Shown: positions 33,100 to 44,708, counted from the stretch's first letter. The stretch: DNA of 64,000 nt from Symbiodinium kawagutii (GCA_009767595.1 VSDK01016794.1:207700-271699), one strand, 5' to 3'. The notes: generated by a model from the sequence alone, not told the origin. Numbers and translations are program-made.

Positions 33100-34250
33100 T
33101 GTGTGACAAGATTAGTGGAGCAAAATAACGCGCGGGTGTTACATTTACCAAGGACCCCATAGTCCCATAGTCCCATAGTCCAACCTGGCTAGCGGCTAGT
33201 GGTTGTGAATCATCAAAATTACCAATAGGTAAACTGTTGCGCTATTCAGTGAAAAATGAAAAGACTACGAAAAATGAATGACGAGTAAGTTCTTCAAGGG
33301 AAACCATATCCACCATGAGTATATTCAGCATGATCAATCACATTCACCATGAATCTTCCTAGCTTGTCCATGGATTACTTTAAATGCGAAACCTGGAAAT
33401 AATCCGCAAGTTACTTCACTTGTTCAATTCACTTCTTAAAGTGAATAAATATTATTGATTATCACCTGGTTAATTATGAATTATTAAAGTGAATTATTGA
33501 ATTAAATGAACCAGTGCCATATTCACTTTAATTATTACTGTGGTCAAATATTATGTAAATTATTAACTATTAAAGTTAATTCATTCACCATATTCCTTTT
33601 TAAACTTTGAGCCAAACCGTGCCGCGAGTTCACCGCAAAAGTCACACTTATTTTTTGAGTTCACCGCCCCGAAATGGAGAGATGAATCGACGCATGATAC
33701 ACATATGCAATGTTTGTATCAAAAAATCCAAGATAAAACAGTGAAATATGACAACATACAGTATAGAACAGAAAAATAACATGCTATATATGTAAGACAT
33801 TCTATATAATTGATAAAGAAGACTTGGACATTATGACTATCATCAACAATAAACCATAACATAATATAGTACAATATAACATGATAACGCGTAAGACAAG
33901 TAGTATGTAAAATGCATATAGTTTGAAAACTTACATGTATGATGTAGTCAATGTAGACTAAGATCGGATATACACATATTGAATATGTACAATAAATAAT
34001 TAAAGAACATCTATGATATGTAATGATATACATATGTATGTTATTGAACATGTCTTGATCATACAACAAGTGATTATGTACTATCTACATATTTGTATCA
34101 TTACTAATTAAAAAGAAAAATGATACTTGCTAAGACTAGCGGATCATGCAGCTATATATGTATGTAATACATATATATATATACAAACATATGCAGGGGC
34201 GTTATAAAATTGGACTGTGTGCTATCGTTGCTGTCTACACAAGAGTTATC
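33100..34250. other. AT-rich stretch without genes
   Basis: Repeats of TTATTAAAGTGAATTATT near 33420-33600, then AT-rich DNA; no coding signal. Confidence 0.65.
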
Positions 34251-34255
34251 ATACA

Positions 34256-34518
34256 TATGGGGGTTTCTTAAAATTGGGAACCCACAAATGGATAGATTAC
34301 TACTATAGCGGGGTTATATTGGATAATTTGAGGGCCCCCATGTATGTATGTATGTATGTATGTATGTATGTATGTGTGTATGTATGTATGTATGTATGTA
34401 TGTATGTATGTATGTATGTATGTATGTATGTATGTATGTATGTATGTATGTATGTATGCATGTATATATATATATATGTGTGTGTGTGTTTGTGATGGAT
34501 TCTGAGAAACACCCATAT
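34256..34518. repeat. Family 1 element split by a (TATG)n microsatellite
   Basis: Left end ATATGGGGGTTTCTTAAAAT and core up to AGGGCCCCC (34341), then about 120 bp of TATG repeats with a short (TA)n/(GT)n tail, then right end TCTGAGAAACACCCATAT. Confidence 0.8.
34340..34462. repeat. (TATG)n microsatellite
   Basis: About 30 TATG units within a family 1 element. Confidence 0.95.
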
Positions 34519-34928
34519 ACATGTATATACATATATGCAAAACGTATGTATCACAATATTGCGCCTATAACAGTTTTATGCAGTTTCCTTTTGGGAGTAG
34601 ATGGATAGTCAACCATGATTGACCCTTCGCGGGTTGAAGTGGTTCATGGCTCCCAAAACGCACCCCAGCACAGCGGGCGGAGGACGTGTCGAGATTCCAG
34701 CAGCTGAAAGGGGACGGCGGTTTGTGTCAGTAAATAGGAAACAATGCTTGACGATGGCCAATGATACTGCTGACAAATCATGTCTCACAGAGATTTAACT
34801 TGCTAAACAACCTGTTCAATAACCTCTTGACCTGTTAAATGACGTGTTGTACCTCTTGAATAACCTGTTAAATGACCTGTTAAACAACGCATTCTTCAGT
34901 GATTGCCGCTGGTTCACCATGGCCAACG

Positions 34929-35156
34929 GTCATGACTCACAACGGTATGACCGCTCCCCGTGCCCGTGCCGCTCACCTCTTCGCCCTTCCGTGCTCGGAG
35001 ACAAATGGAGAGATGGCCGTCCGCTGGGATTCGATGAGAAAGCTCCGGGATGGAACCTGGACGAGATGCGCTGCCTTGGAAACCGCCATGGATCCAGGGG
35101 TCCCGTTGTTGTCGCGCAGCAACTTCCACGTCGGGTTCGATCCACCCAACCGCTGA
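34929..35156 (+). CDS. Hypothetical ORF or exon
   Basis: From ATG at 34929 the plus strand reads MTHNGMTAPRARAAHLFALP, CSETNGEMAVRWDSMRKLRD, GTWTRCAALETAMDPGVPLL and so on to TGA at 35154-35156. GC-rich, protein-like codon choice. A minus frame of 149 codons (34914-35363) overlaps it fully, so strand is uncertain. Confidence 0.28.
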   Translation, partial: VMTHNGMTAPRARAAHLFALPCSETNGEMAVRWDSMRKLRDGTWTRCAALETAMDPGVPLLSRSNFHVGFDPPNR

Positions 35157-35299
35157 AAAATCTGCGCGTGTCTGATTCATCAAGTTTTCAGCGGTTTGAG
35201 TTTCACCAACACATGAAAAAACTGTTGCGCTATTTCGCATCATGCTGGATCTCCAAATGGCGCTGTGAGTTGGACTGGAGTTTTCTGAGCTGACCCGTT

Positions 35300-36165
35300 C
35301 CAGAGTCCAGGCTTGTAAGTGAAGCGTGCTACATGCAAAAAACACAAAAACAATTATTGCCAAAGACCACCCGTCTGAAGTTGCTCAGGAATAGAGTTGG
35401 CAGGTCAAAACATCTGAAAATGTCCCTATTCTGATTCGGATGTTTCCGAAATCTCTCTGTGAACGAGGTGACATTCTTGGGAACTAATGTGCAGAGATGT
35501 GCACAAGCATGTACATGTGTATGTAATGCATGTGCATGTGTGCATTTATCTCTGTGCGCATACGTGTGTGTGTGTGTGTATGCACGAACGCATTGATATG
35601 TTTGTCCAAGGATGTCTTCATGTAGCCGTGTCCTTTTAACTGTAAATCTATCTATCTATCTATCTATCTATCTATATATATATATATATACACTTCCAAT
35701 ATTAAAGGTATTGTGAATGTATCCATGTAGGTATGTATGGATGTATGGATGGATGCATCGATGCATGCATGCTGTGTGGATGTGTGTGTGTATGACTGGA
35801 TGCATGCATGCTTGGATGCATGGCAGCATGTTTGTGCTGATGAAGTGTGTCTAAGTACTACTTTTATACGAATATACTTGTATATATTTCAATATATGTA
35901 TATAAATACATATGGAGAGAGATGTTTCGTCACTTATGTGTTTCCAGGTACATGCTTATCGAAGGAAGTTTGGAAGTTTACACGTCCGACATATTGAACG
36001 TTGCTGCAGTCAATCAGTCAGTCAGATCAGATAGATAGTTACACGTGTGCGAAATGGACGCGTAGAAAGTGCGCGAAATGCTATGTTTTACAAGGTTTCG
36101 TGGCCTGGGATGGGTCAGAAGGCCACCTCTGTAAAAAGGCAGGCGCAGAGGTCAGTTGAGACATG
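35300..36165. other. No gene recognised
   Basis: (GT)n near 35563, ATCT/AT runs and GATGCATG-rich sequence. Confidence 0.6.
35640..35695. repeat. (ATCT)n then (AT)n microsatellite
   Basis: Adjacent tetranucleotide and dinucleotide runs. Confidence 0.9.
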
Positions 36166-36169
36166 GATG

Positions 36170-36610
36170 GGCAAAAAGTGCACCTCGCCTAAGCGAAAGC
36201 GCATTTGGAAGTGAAAATCGTAAAAAATGACGTTCCCAAGCGCATTGTGGAAGATGAGATGTCAAAAATTGCAGCTCGCCTAAGCGAAACGCACATGTGG
36301 AAGTGAAAAGCGGAAAAAAAAAACTGCCATGGCGAAGCACATGTTGGAAGATGAGATGTCCAAAATTGCACCTCGCATAAGCAAAACGCACATTTGGAAG
36401 TGAAAATCAAAAAAACTGCCATGGTGAAGCACATTTTGGAAGATGAGATGTCCAAAATTGCACCTCGCCTAAGCGAACGCACATGTGGACGTGCAAACCG
36501 TAAAAAACTGACATGCTCGCGGACATTTTGGAAGATGAGATGTCGAAAACTTGCACCTCCCCTAGGCCAAACGCACATTTGGAAGTGAAAAACGTAAAAA
36601 AGTGTCACAT
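36170..36610. repeat. About 92 bp tandem repeat, five units
   Basis: GCACCTCGCCTAAGCGAA (or variants) recurs at 36179, 36271, 36368, 36460 and 36553 together with GGAAGATGAGATGTC. Related diverged copies of about 84 bp continue to 36970. Confidence 0.85.
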
Positions 36611-37054
36611 TGGGACACTTTTGCAAGAGCGCGGCGCTGTGGTGAGACGGGCATTCTCAAGGTCTTCGGACCCTAAACAAATGAAAAAGCGTTAAATTCC
36701 TCGAAGCTTGAGCCTCTTTTTTTCAAAAGTTGCACGGCACTGTGGCCAAACGCCTATTTGGGAGAGATTTCCTATAAAAACTCTCAGGGTCGCGCCTCTT
36801 TTCGGGAGCAGATGTTGGAAGTCACAAGAACTGTAAGTTTTTGAACGTTTGGGGATGAAAAACTTGAAAAACTCACAAGTTCGCGTGGAAGATCCGATGT
36901 TCAAAAGTATGAAAACTGTGGGTTTTAGAGCGTTTGGGGATGATAACCATGAAAAAAACGTGGGTTCGCATAGTGTTTGCAGGTTGAAAGCACCCAGATG
37001 GCAAGATTGTGCAACATTCTTGTACGATGACAGTCAACATCAACATCTGAAAGC

Positions 37055-37145
37055 GTTTGGTGCGCTTTGTCTTGGTATGTTTTGCTTTGGTAAGTTTTGT
37101 CTTGGTACGTTTTGCTCTGGTACGTTTTGTCTTGGTTTATTGATC
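37055..37145. repeat. 15 bp tandem repeat
   Basis: GTTTTGTCTTGGTAC and close variants repeated about six times. Confidence 0.75.
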
Positions 37146-37209
37146 ACCCAGGCAGAGACTCTTCCCGAGGTCTCCGTCAGACAGGGAGGCTCCTTGGGTT
37201 GTCCTTCCC

Positions 37210-37528
37210 ACACATCGCCAAGCAACTACATCACCAATCAACTACATCACCAACCAATCACATCACCAACCAACCACGTCAACAATCAATCACATCACCA
37301 ACCACTTGCGTCACCAATCAACTGCATCAACAATCAATTACATCACCAATCAACCACATCACCAAACAAATACATCACCGATTAATTACATAACCAATCA
37401 TTAGCCCCACCAATCAAATACATCACCGATCAATTACATTACCAATCATTAACATCACCAACCAACCGCATCACCAATCAAGTACATAAGCGATCAATCA
37501 CATCACCAATCAACTACATCACCAATCA
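37210..37528. repeat. ACATCACCAATCA-type tandem repeat
   Basis: Imperfect 13-15 bp units (CATCACCAATCAAC) over 300 bp. Confidence 0.8.
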
Positions 37529-37895
37529 CCAGAATAAAAAAACACCAGAGACACAAACTCGCCAAAGACACAAAACCACCAGAGACAAGAAACACACAAA
37601 ATCACCAGAAGCCAAAAACCGCCAAAGATGAAAAACACCAGAGACACAAAATCACCAGAAGCAAAAAATCACCGGAGACAAAAAACACCAGAGACAGGAC
37701 AAAAAACACCAGAGACACAAATCACCAGAGGCACAAAATCACCGGAGACAAAAAGCACCAGACACAAAATCACCAGAGACAAAAAACCACCAGAGACAAA
37801 AAACACCAGAGACACAAAAGCAGCAAAGACAAAAAAACACCAGACACACAAAATCACCAGAGACAAAAACACCAGAAACAAAAAACACCAGAAGA
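37529..37895. repeat. CACCAGAGACAAAAA-type tandem repeat
   Basis: Imperfect 14-17 bp units rich in A and CACCAGAGAC; any translation is repeat-derived. Confidence 0.8.
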
Positions 37896-38520
37896 GCGAA
37901 AACAGCATCACCATCACTTTCAACCATCATCCACACCATCACTCTTCCTATGTGCTATCCTTTTTTTGGAATCTTCCGGCACTGCCTTGCGCGGTCATTA
38001 TGTTCATAGACCTATACTTGAAACGTACCATGTGCACCAACCTTTCGGCAGTCCCCACCTTCAGCAGCTGACTCTGAAGCCGAATAGCGGTCCACCGCTG
38101 GCCCCGGAGAAGCAGGGTCCTAGCATGGGTTGGAACCCATCACCGGCGATGCTGGGACGCTGGTTGACAGCAATCCGGCCATGCGCAACTGTAGCGAGAT
38201 TCGAAGTATAAAAATTGGTAGATCACTAGACCTACTGATTCCGCACCTGAAATTGATGATATATATATATATACACTAATACCATTGAAATACACTAAAT
38301 AGCATTGAATTCCATTGGATAACCTGTGCCTTTTCCAATCAAAGCAACGTTGGTGTCGCAAGCATCGCCCCTCTGATCTCACTGCTCCTCCGCCATCGAC
38401 TCCCACTGCAGCTGAAGCCCTGGTCGCATGGACTGTGTGCAGCTGTACAGCATCTGCTTGGCGGTGCTTCACCACCCCGTCATGAGAGACATGCGCACGT
38501 CAACCCACCGTTCTTAATAA

Positions 38521-38658
38521 CTGGTTGGTGGTTGAACCACCCCTATGAAAAATATTAGTCAACCAACTAGTTGCTAATAATCATTAGGAAATAAAAAATG
38601 TTTCAAACCATCAACCATACAATTACCAGGGAAAAAAATGTTTGAAGCCGCCAACCAG
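38521..38658. repeat. Family 3 element with duplicated right end
   Basis: CTGGTTGGTGGTTGAACCA at left, then two successive right ends (ATGTTTCAAACCATCAACCA and ATGTTTGAAGCCGCCAACCAG). Confidence 0.7.
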
Positions 38659-38850
38659 TTATGTGACTCGATTTGCACATGTATACAGAGATTCTGCAAC
38701 GGATACACAGCTACACCTCCAACACATCCGCCATATTTGTAATGCTTTTGTTATACTTTGGAATGTTGAGAGCTGTACGGGTGTTCATGGCAGGTGTCTT
38801 TGTACATAGGAAGCAAGAGAACGCCTCGGAAAAATTGAGAAAAGATATGG

Positions 38851-38940
38851 CACTGGCATTACCTATTGTTTCCCTATTATTGTTGGTTATTACCACCCAC
38901 TACTGGTGGGTTAATACTGACCCAGCTCGCCATATTGACC
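38851..38940. repeat. Family 2 element, partial
   Basis: CTATTGTTTCCCTATTATTG ... AATACTGACCCAGCTCGCCA; left end missing. Confidence 0.6.
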
Positions 38941-38959
38941 ATCCCAAAAAAAGGCAATA

Positions 38960-39282
38960 GGTCGCATGCCAACAGCCAAAGTAGCTTGGTCACCGCCATG
39001 GAATGTGAACAGCTGGGGTACAGGGTACCCACAGCCATACATGTCATTGCTTATTTGTTTTTCCTCCCATTCTGGTTTGGTGTTTGGGCATGTTTGTGCC
39101 TTTTTGGTTGCAGCTCTTCATACTCTGAATTTTCATCTTCCGGTCACTGTGATCATTGTCCTTGCCTTTTTTTCGAACAGGTTGACTTCGTTGGTGCTAA
39201 TACTGCTGGTGATTTTTACGTGAGGAGGGCCAGGGGAGTATGGAGCACGCCATTCCAGGAATGCCAGAGATGTTCTTGACCA
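38960..39282 (+). other. Open patch with hydrophobic frames
   Basis: Two plus frames are open; one carries IHVIAYLFFLPFWFGVWAC followed by a Cys-rich stretch, ending at 39279. Could be a membrane-segment exon, but composition alone supports it. Confidence 0.2.
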
Positions 39283-39397
39283 CCAACATTCTGTCCCCTG
39301 AGCCATCTGAGCCTTCGAATTCAAGGGGCACCTGCTTTCTGTGTCAAGAACGGCACCGCTGGAAGGGACCGTCAATGAGCATGTACGCATGTGTTTA

Positions 39398-39545
39398 TAT
39401 ATGTATGTCTGTATGTCTGTCTGTCTGTGTGTCTGTGTGTCTGTGTGTCTGTCTGTCTGTCTGCATGTCTGTATGTCTGTATGTCTGCCTGTTTGTTTGT
39501 TTGCTTGTTCGTTCGTTTGTTTGTTGGCTTGTTTGTTTGTTTACA
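39398..39545. repeat. (TGTC)n/(TTTG)n microsatellite
   Basis: GTCTGTCTGTGT grading to GTTTGTTTG. Confidence 0.9.
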
Positions 39546-39780
39546 ACCAACATTTACGGATATCCACATATTGATCATATTTATCATATTTATCTGCATT
39601 GCTGCTGGTCAATACCACATGCCCCTGGTGAACATCCCATCAAAGGCATCAAGTAGTCTTTGTTGGGATGTTCGGGGTATTCATCCATCCATTTTTGCGA
39701 TTGTGGGTAATGAATGGTAATGACCCATACCCATAGAAGTACTTGTTTGTGCACATCTACCCATGATGTATAAGTGTACA

Positions 39781-39882
39781 TGGGTGGCAGTTGGAAATAC
39801 CCCAAAAATCCATGGTTTATTGCTAGAAATTGTTTCCATTGGATGATTTCGGGGCACCCCTCTTTCGATAAACCGCTATATG
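39781..39882. repeat. Family 1-related element, diverged
   Basis: Internal CCATGGTTTATTGCTAG and TTGGATGATTTCGGGGCAC follow the family plan; ends are degraded. Confidence 0.5.
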
Positions 39883-39960
39883 AGGATCACGTGTTTATCA
39901 GCTTGATAGGAAATCACAGTAAGAGGAGTTTGGCAACAATAGTTGATATATAAGTGTACA

Positions 39961-40010
39961 ATAGAAGTGTATGGGTGTTTTTCAATATAGGGGACCACCC
40001 AAGTCGTGTC
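39961..40010. repeat. Family 1 half element
   Basis: ATAGAAGTGTATGGGTGTTT then TTCAATATAGGGGACCACC; no right end. Confidence 0.55.
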
Positions 40011-40324
40011 CTTTATATCAAGCATCTATAGTCTATAGCACTTGGCCGCCATCCATTGGCTGGAGCTCCCCGATGGCGGGTGAGAAGCCTCCATATGGTA
40101 GCAGTTTTAACCATCAATCTTCAACCATTGAAAACTTGTCATTGTCCTCTATGACCAATCTATCAGAATTCCACCTTTATCATAATTGTGTTCAGTTAAC
40201 CCTAGGTAATATAATAGTAGTATATCATAGCGCATAGTAATGTAATACAACTGTACAAACTGTAAGAAAATTAGATACAAACTACAAGAAAATTCTATAG
40301 GAGTTGTCGAAAATCGATAGATTT

Positions 40325-40388
40325 CCATAGCTGTGGATAGCTTTCCATAGCTGTGGATAGCTTTCCATAGCTGTGGATAGCTTTCCAT
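40325..40388. repeat. 21 bp tandem repeat
   Basis: CCATAGCTGTGGATAGCTTT repeated three times; related CTTTCCATCGCTTTCCATCC just before the gap at 40939. Confidence 0.8.
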
Positions 40389-40504
40389 CCTCTCACGTCG
40401 TATAACCATTATAATCATTATCCTCTATCTAATCAATCATGTCTCCATCCAAAATGGACGGTTAATTCATAGGAAGTTATGTATATATATATGTATTTAC
40501 ATCC

Positions 40505-40830
40505 TCTCCCTCCATTTTACGGATTGTTTATTAAGTTTATTACTATAAATGACTCATAAAAATAGATTGTAAGTTTACCACTATAGATGACTCATAAACA
40601 TTCATAAACTGAATTAAACTGGTGAATTATAACCAGATGGATGGCATAGTGAATAATCCACTTATTCCCATTAATGACTCATGATTAAACAGATGGTTTA
40701 TTAAGTTTATTACTATAAACGACTCATACCCTCCAAAATGGATTGTTTATTAAGTTTATTACTATTACTGGCTCATAAGTAATAAACTCAATAAGCTTGA
40801 GTCATTAATACGTAATAAACTGACATAGTT
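40505..40830. repeat. Direct and inverted copies of a TTTATTAAGTTTATTACT motif
   Basis: GTTTATTAAGTTTATTACTA followed by a GACTCATA-type end occurs near 40526, 40694 and 40744, with shorter and inverted versions between and after them (AGTAATAAACTCAATAAGC). Confidence 0.7.
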
Positions 40831-40938
40831 AACCATAACTTAAGCACTACTATCAATGATTCATAGTGAACCATGAAAGCATAGTTCAACATAAACATTC
40901 ACAAACTGGATGCTTTCCATCGCTTTCCATCCTGCTGA

Positions 40939-41036
40939 NNNNNNNNNNNNNNNNNNNNNNNNNNNNNNNNNNNNNNNNNNNNNNNNNNNNNNNNNNNNNN
41001 NNNNNNNNNNNNNNNNNNNNNNNNNNNNNNNNNNNN
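40939..41036. other. Assembly gap (98 N)
   Basis: Run of N; the right flank (41037-41100) is GC-rich and might be an exon edge. Confidence 1.
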
Positions 41037-41210
41037 GGGCCTCCCCGGTTCCCCCGCCGCAACGGCGGACTGCGCCAGGGTCACTGCGCCACGTCACGGC
41101 GGTTCATGGTGAGTCATGGCGGTTAAGGCTTGATGGCTGTGTGATTAACTAGTTGGTTAATGGTTGATAAAGCTGAGGATCATGACTAAGTATAGGAGAT
41201 ATACCAACAA

Positions 41211-41336
41211 TATGGCGAGCTGGGTCAAGGCTTTAACCAACCAATTTCATGGGGGATAATCAGTAACCATTTCATAGGGAAAACGATGGTTAATGATAGG
41301 GGAACTAGGGGGACTAAGGGTTTTGACCCACTGCCT
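41211..41336. repeat. Family 2 inverted-repeat element
   Basis: ATATGGCGAGCTGGGTCAA at left, GGGTTTTGACCCACTGCC at right, internal AAAACGATGGTTAATGATAG. Confidence 0.7.
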
Positions 41337-41464
41337 GATGATTGATAAACCTGTGGTGATTCATGATGGTTGATGAAAAGTCATGGTGAGTCATGGTGGT
41401 TAGTTAGGGGTTCATAATTGATGATGGTCTTTGAGAAGAAACAGTGGTTGGGGGTATACAGTAT

Positions 41465-41535
41465 CTGGTTGGTGGTTAGCTTTGCCATCCCAAAAATGTG
41501 AGTTAATAACCAGAAATGTTTTAAAACACCAACCA
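41465..41535. repeat. Family 3 element, short
   Basis: CTGGTTGGTGGTTAGC ... GTTTTAAAACACCAACCA. Confidence 0.5.
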
Positions 41536-41941
41536 AATATACCAGTTCAGAATAGAGAAAATCCATTGTCGGACTCTTACAGGTTCTTAGCTAACCTCAA
41601 GGTAAATCACCAATCCTTTCATACCAATGGTAAATAAAATAGTGGCGTAATGGCCAGCGATATAGTCACTGGGTCAACCTAGCATTCAACGCGAAGTATC
41701 AAACTGCTTCACTTCACTTGTGATCGCCAGGTGACTTCACTGCTTGACTTCCCTGTTTGGTTTCATAGTTTCGTTCCCTGAAACTCAGCTGTCTTGTGAC
41801 AATGAAAGGGGTGTTTAAGGACATGTATCTCTACGGTGTTCAATCTCATTCTTGGGCCCTGGCAAAGCGCAACACGTTCTCCTCCTGTGCACGATCTCAA
41901 GTCAAAGACACCTTTCTTCTGGTCATGTCAAATAAACCCGT

Positions 41942-42187
41942 CTAGACCCTAGCAGCAAGCTCCCTAGTACAAATCAGTGCAACGATGTGTAGCTCAACCA
42001 TCAGCAAGTATTGCCTGGCGTTCCGTCCTGTGGTACATTCAGGGCATCTTGCTCTAGTAGCTGCACAAGCAAGCTCACCGGCAACTTCGCCAGCAGTCCT
42101 GGGGGTGCTGAAAGGTATGCTGAAGGTGACTGTTTCATACACATTTTGAATGCTTGCAATCATCCGATCATCGATTTCCAGCAGCAT
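41942..42187 (-). CDS. Hypothetical small ORF or last exon
   Basis: ATG at 42187 (MLLEIDDRMIASIQNVYETV) and TAG at 41942-41944, 82 codons. The second half has CAATRARCPECTTGRNARQY and ends LICTRELAARV. Protein-like composition; no known domain. Confidence 0.33.
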   Translation of the reverse strand: MLLEIDDRMIASIQNVYETVTFSIPFSTPRTAGEVAGELACAATRARCPECTTGRNARQYLLMVELHIVALICTRELAARV

Positions 42188-42527
42188 CACATTGTCGATT
42201 CATGGCCATGGTTGATCATGATGAGACATTGTCTTGGTTGATTCATAAATAGGTCATCGTCATGACATTGAGCGGTGATCATTACTGCTGACATTTTGCC
42301 ATTTTGTCAACAAATCTTAATGACCATCAGTTTGACCAGGCCAGCTCTCTCCAGTGATTTCAAGTTGATGTCAAGTCGCCACACACTGCCCTGACAGAGA
42401 GTTGCCAGCCGCAACTGAGAATGATGCCAGATCCAGCTGCTAGTCAATCACTCTAGTGGGACCTTGGAAGAACACTTTAAGGAGGATCTTAGCTGCTAGT
42501 TTCCCTCACTCACTTGTTTTTGCAAAG

Positions 42528-42751
42528 CTATTTACGGCTCAAACATGTTACAACGGGTGGTTTATGAACAACCGGATCTCCAAAAATAGCAACCTTCAGG
42601 ATCAACACTGCAGGCAAGGCTCCCATGTGTAGAGAGTTCGAACACAAAGGACCGAAGCCGTCTCGCACAAGGTTCACTGAACGATCCAGGGCAGATTGAA
42701 AGTCCTTAGTTTCATCACAGCATTGGGGGGGCCACACTTGGGTTCTCACTG
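42528..42751 (-). CDS. Hypothetical small ORF or last exon
   Basis: Minus strand: GGGGCAG borders, then VRTQVWPPQCCDETKDFQSA, LDRSVNLVRDGFGPLCSNSL, HMGALPAVLILKVAIFGDPV and on to TAG. Protein-like; no recognised domain. The frame 42840-43151 on the same strand is in register with it, separated by stops. Confidence 0.32.
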
Positions 42752-42948
42752 CTGCCCCGTTTTACGGATAGCTACGGATTGTTGGGCCAGGGCTCAGTCG
42801 CAAGACTCAGCTCCAAAGATGCGATTGACTATAGTTGGTTCACTTCACCAGTGGAGATGAGGTTTCGCGATGCAAAGATGACCATGTTGGTACTCTATAA
42901 GTGACCGGGGATGTCCAAAATGGACCCACAGTGGTGCCACTTCGATCA

Positions 42949-43087
42949 GCTTGGAAAGGTGGGTTCGCCACACCCGAAACTGGAAAGGTCCTCAAGGTTT
43001 TGAGCCCAAGCCAGTAGGTAGTGAAAACTGCAGTCCCAGAAAAACTCGGCACCGCGAAGAAAGGCCAGAGCCTGAGATCAACAATAT
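42949..43087 (+). CDS. Exon-like island abutting a family 1 element
   Basis: Plus strand: TTCGATCAG acceptor then LERWVRHTRNWKGPQGFEPK, PVGSENCSPRKTRHREERPE, PEINN, running into the family 1 end at 43088. The minus strand is also open for 103 codons (42840-43151). Confidence 0.3.
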
Positions 43088-43180
43088 GGTGACTTCTCAA
43101 ACTGCAGGTGACCCCAAATCGTCTTTCTTTAATCATTAGTAACAAAACCATCCGTAACTTTGGGGTCCCCAGTCACTGGC
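43088..43180. repeat. Family 1 inverted-repeat element
   Basis: GGTGACTTCTCAAACTG with GTGACCCCAAA at left and ACTTTGGGGTCCCCAGTCAC at right. Confidence 0.65.
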
Positions 43181-43683
43181 TAGGTCGAAACCGCCATAAT
43201 TGTTTAACAATTATCGTTGATTATTGTTGGTGATTATTGTTCCTATTGATCAAGTATGAATATACCCTATCAATCAGTCTATATCTACAAAAATCAAACC
43301 CCACTTGTTCAACCATAAACTTGTTGTTGATTTTCCCTACCATTAACCATCATAATCCCCTCTAAAACCATCATTAATCAGAGACCCAAGAAAATCCCTT
43401 AGTTTTCCTCGTCATTAACCATTATAATCCCCTCTAAAACCATCACATAGTACTTGTTCAACCATAAGCTTGTTGTTGATTATCCCCTACTCTTAACCAT
43501 CATAATCCCCTATAAAATGGGCATGCCAACACGTACCATATCAACCAACATCAACCTACTGCTATATCAACCAACCCCAGCGATCTACCAACCTCCAGCT
43601 GTTTCGCCCAGTAGCAGCTTGCTCCTTGAGCTGCGAAGCTAAGTACAGCAACTTGGCAGCGGTGCCTCGCCGTGGGACTTTTC

Positions 43684-43857
43684 AGTGATGGATCACTAGC
43701 ATGATCCATTGGTAATGATAGTTGATTGGTGGTTTCTCAAGTCATAGGGGACCCCCAAAACCATCCATTACTAGTCTTAATAGTAATAAACCAACCATTT
43801 TTTGGGCCCCCTATTTTGAGAAACCACCAATTAGGATCATGCTAGTGATCCATCACT
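43684..43857. repeat. Family 1 element nested in a perfect 24 bp inverted repeat
   Basis: The element itself is 43727-43829 (TGGTGGTTTCTC ... GAGAAACCACCA). Outside it, 43684-43707 (starts AGTGATGGATCACTAGC) is the exact reverse complement of 43834-43857. Confidence 0.9.
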
Positions 43858-44355
43858 AGATTACTAGCATCATCCCTTAGTTAATTGTGCTAATTATGAT
43901 AATAAAATATAAATGATGTTAGATCATGGTAATGATATTCGATCCTAAATGTATTGTAGTCAGTATGAATATGTGACATATTGGGTCATAAATGTTTTCC
44001 TCGCTGAGAGGTTTTAATTCATGAGTGATCATGCGACTGACGATTGGTATCTATGTCTATGAAATGTTGTCAACCATGCGGGTGATCATCCAACGGATTC
44101 ATATGGAGTTTGCCATGGCGACGTTGTGAATGCATATTGGTGGAAGACTAGTTGATACCATTTTCAGATCGTCGTCAACTCGCGAACACTGTTTTTTTCA
44201 GTGCAAGCAGTGGATACGGTGACAGCAACGCCAACACAACCAGGGAAGGCGGAAAAATCATCCGCCAAAAAGATTTCATCTTGATACTCTGCAAACGGCA
44301 AAGCTCAAACCTATGGCTATTCGAAAAGTCAAAAAAATCGAAAATGGTTAATTAA

Positions 44356-44668
44356 TGTACAGGTCGAAACCCTGTACCCATGGTGCACCATCATTCGCCA
44401 TTGATTCGGTATGAAATTGTAATGCTGATGGCTAATCCATGGTTTGCGAAATATTAACCATTACTAAGCATTATCCAATCATCATTGGTTGTTATTCTCC
44501 ATGAAATTGTTGGTTTGGTGAAATTATTCCCAATCATTATTATGGAATGGTTGATATAGTTACTGATTATTATTGATATACTACTGATAATTTCATATGG
44601 TTATTTTGATGGATATCATTATTATTATGGTTAATGCGGATGGTTCATATTGACCCAACTCCCCACAT
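44356..44668. repeat. Long degenerate family 2-like element
   Basis: AGGTCGAAACCCTGTACCC at left and GTTCATATTGACCCAACTCC at right; interior AT-rich and longer than usual. Confidence 0.45.
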
Positions 44669-44708
44669 CCCCATGGCACCACTTCCCGGGGGAACGACAT
44701 TGTCCCAC

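Noticed and set aside
34217..34608. YVCM / THIH repeat proteins
   Set aside because: Six-frame translation of the (TATG)n microsatellite.
35125..35150. tRNA T-arm-like GGTTCGATCC
   Set aside because: The flanking stem does not pair and no acceptor, D or anticodon arms are found.
37210..37895. CRISPR-like array
   Set aside because: Units are contiguous and imperfect, without unique spacers, and the window is eukaryotic.
43684..43857. Hairpin as a transcription terminator
   Set aside because: Matches a repeated inverted-repeat element, and bacterial-type terminators are not expected here.
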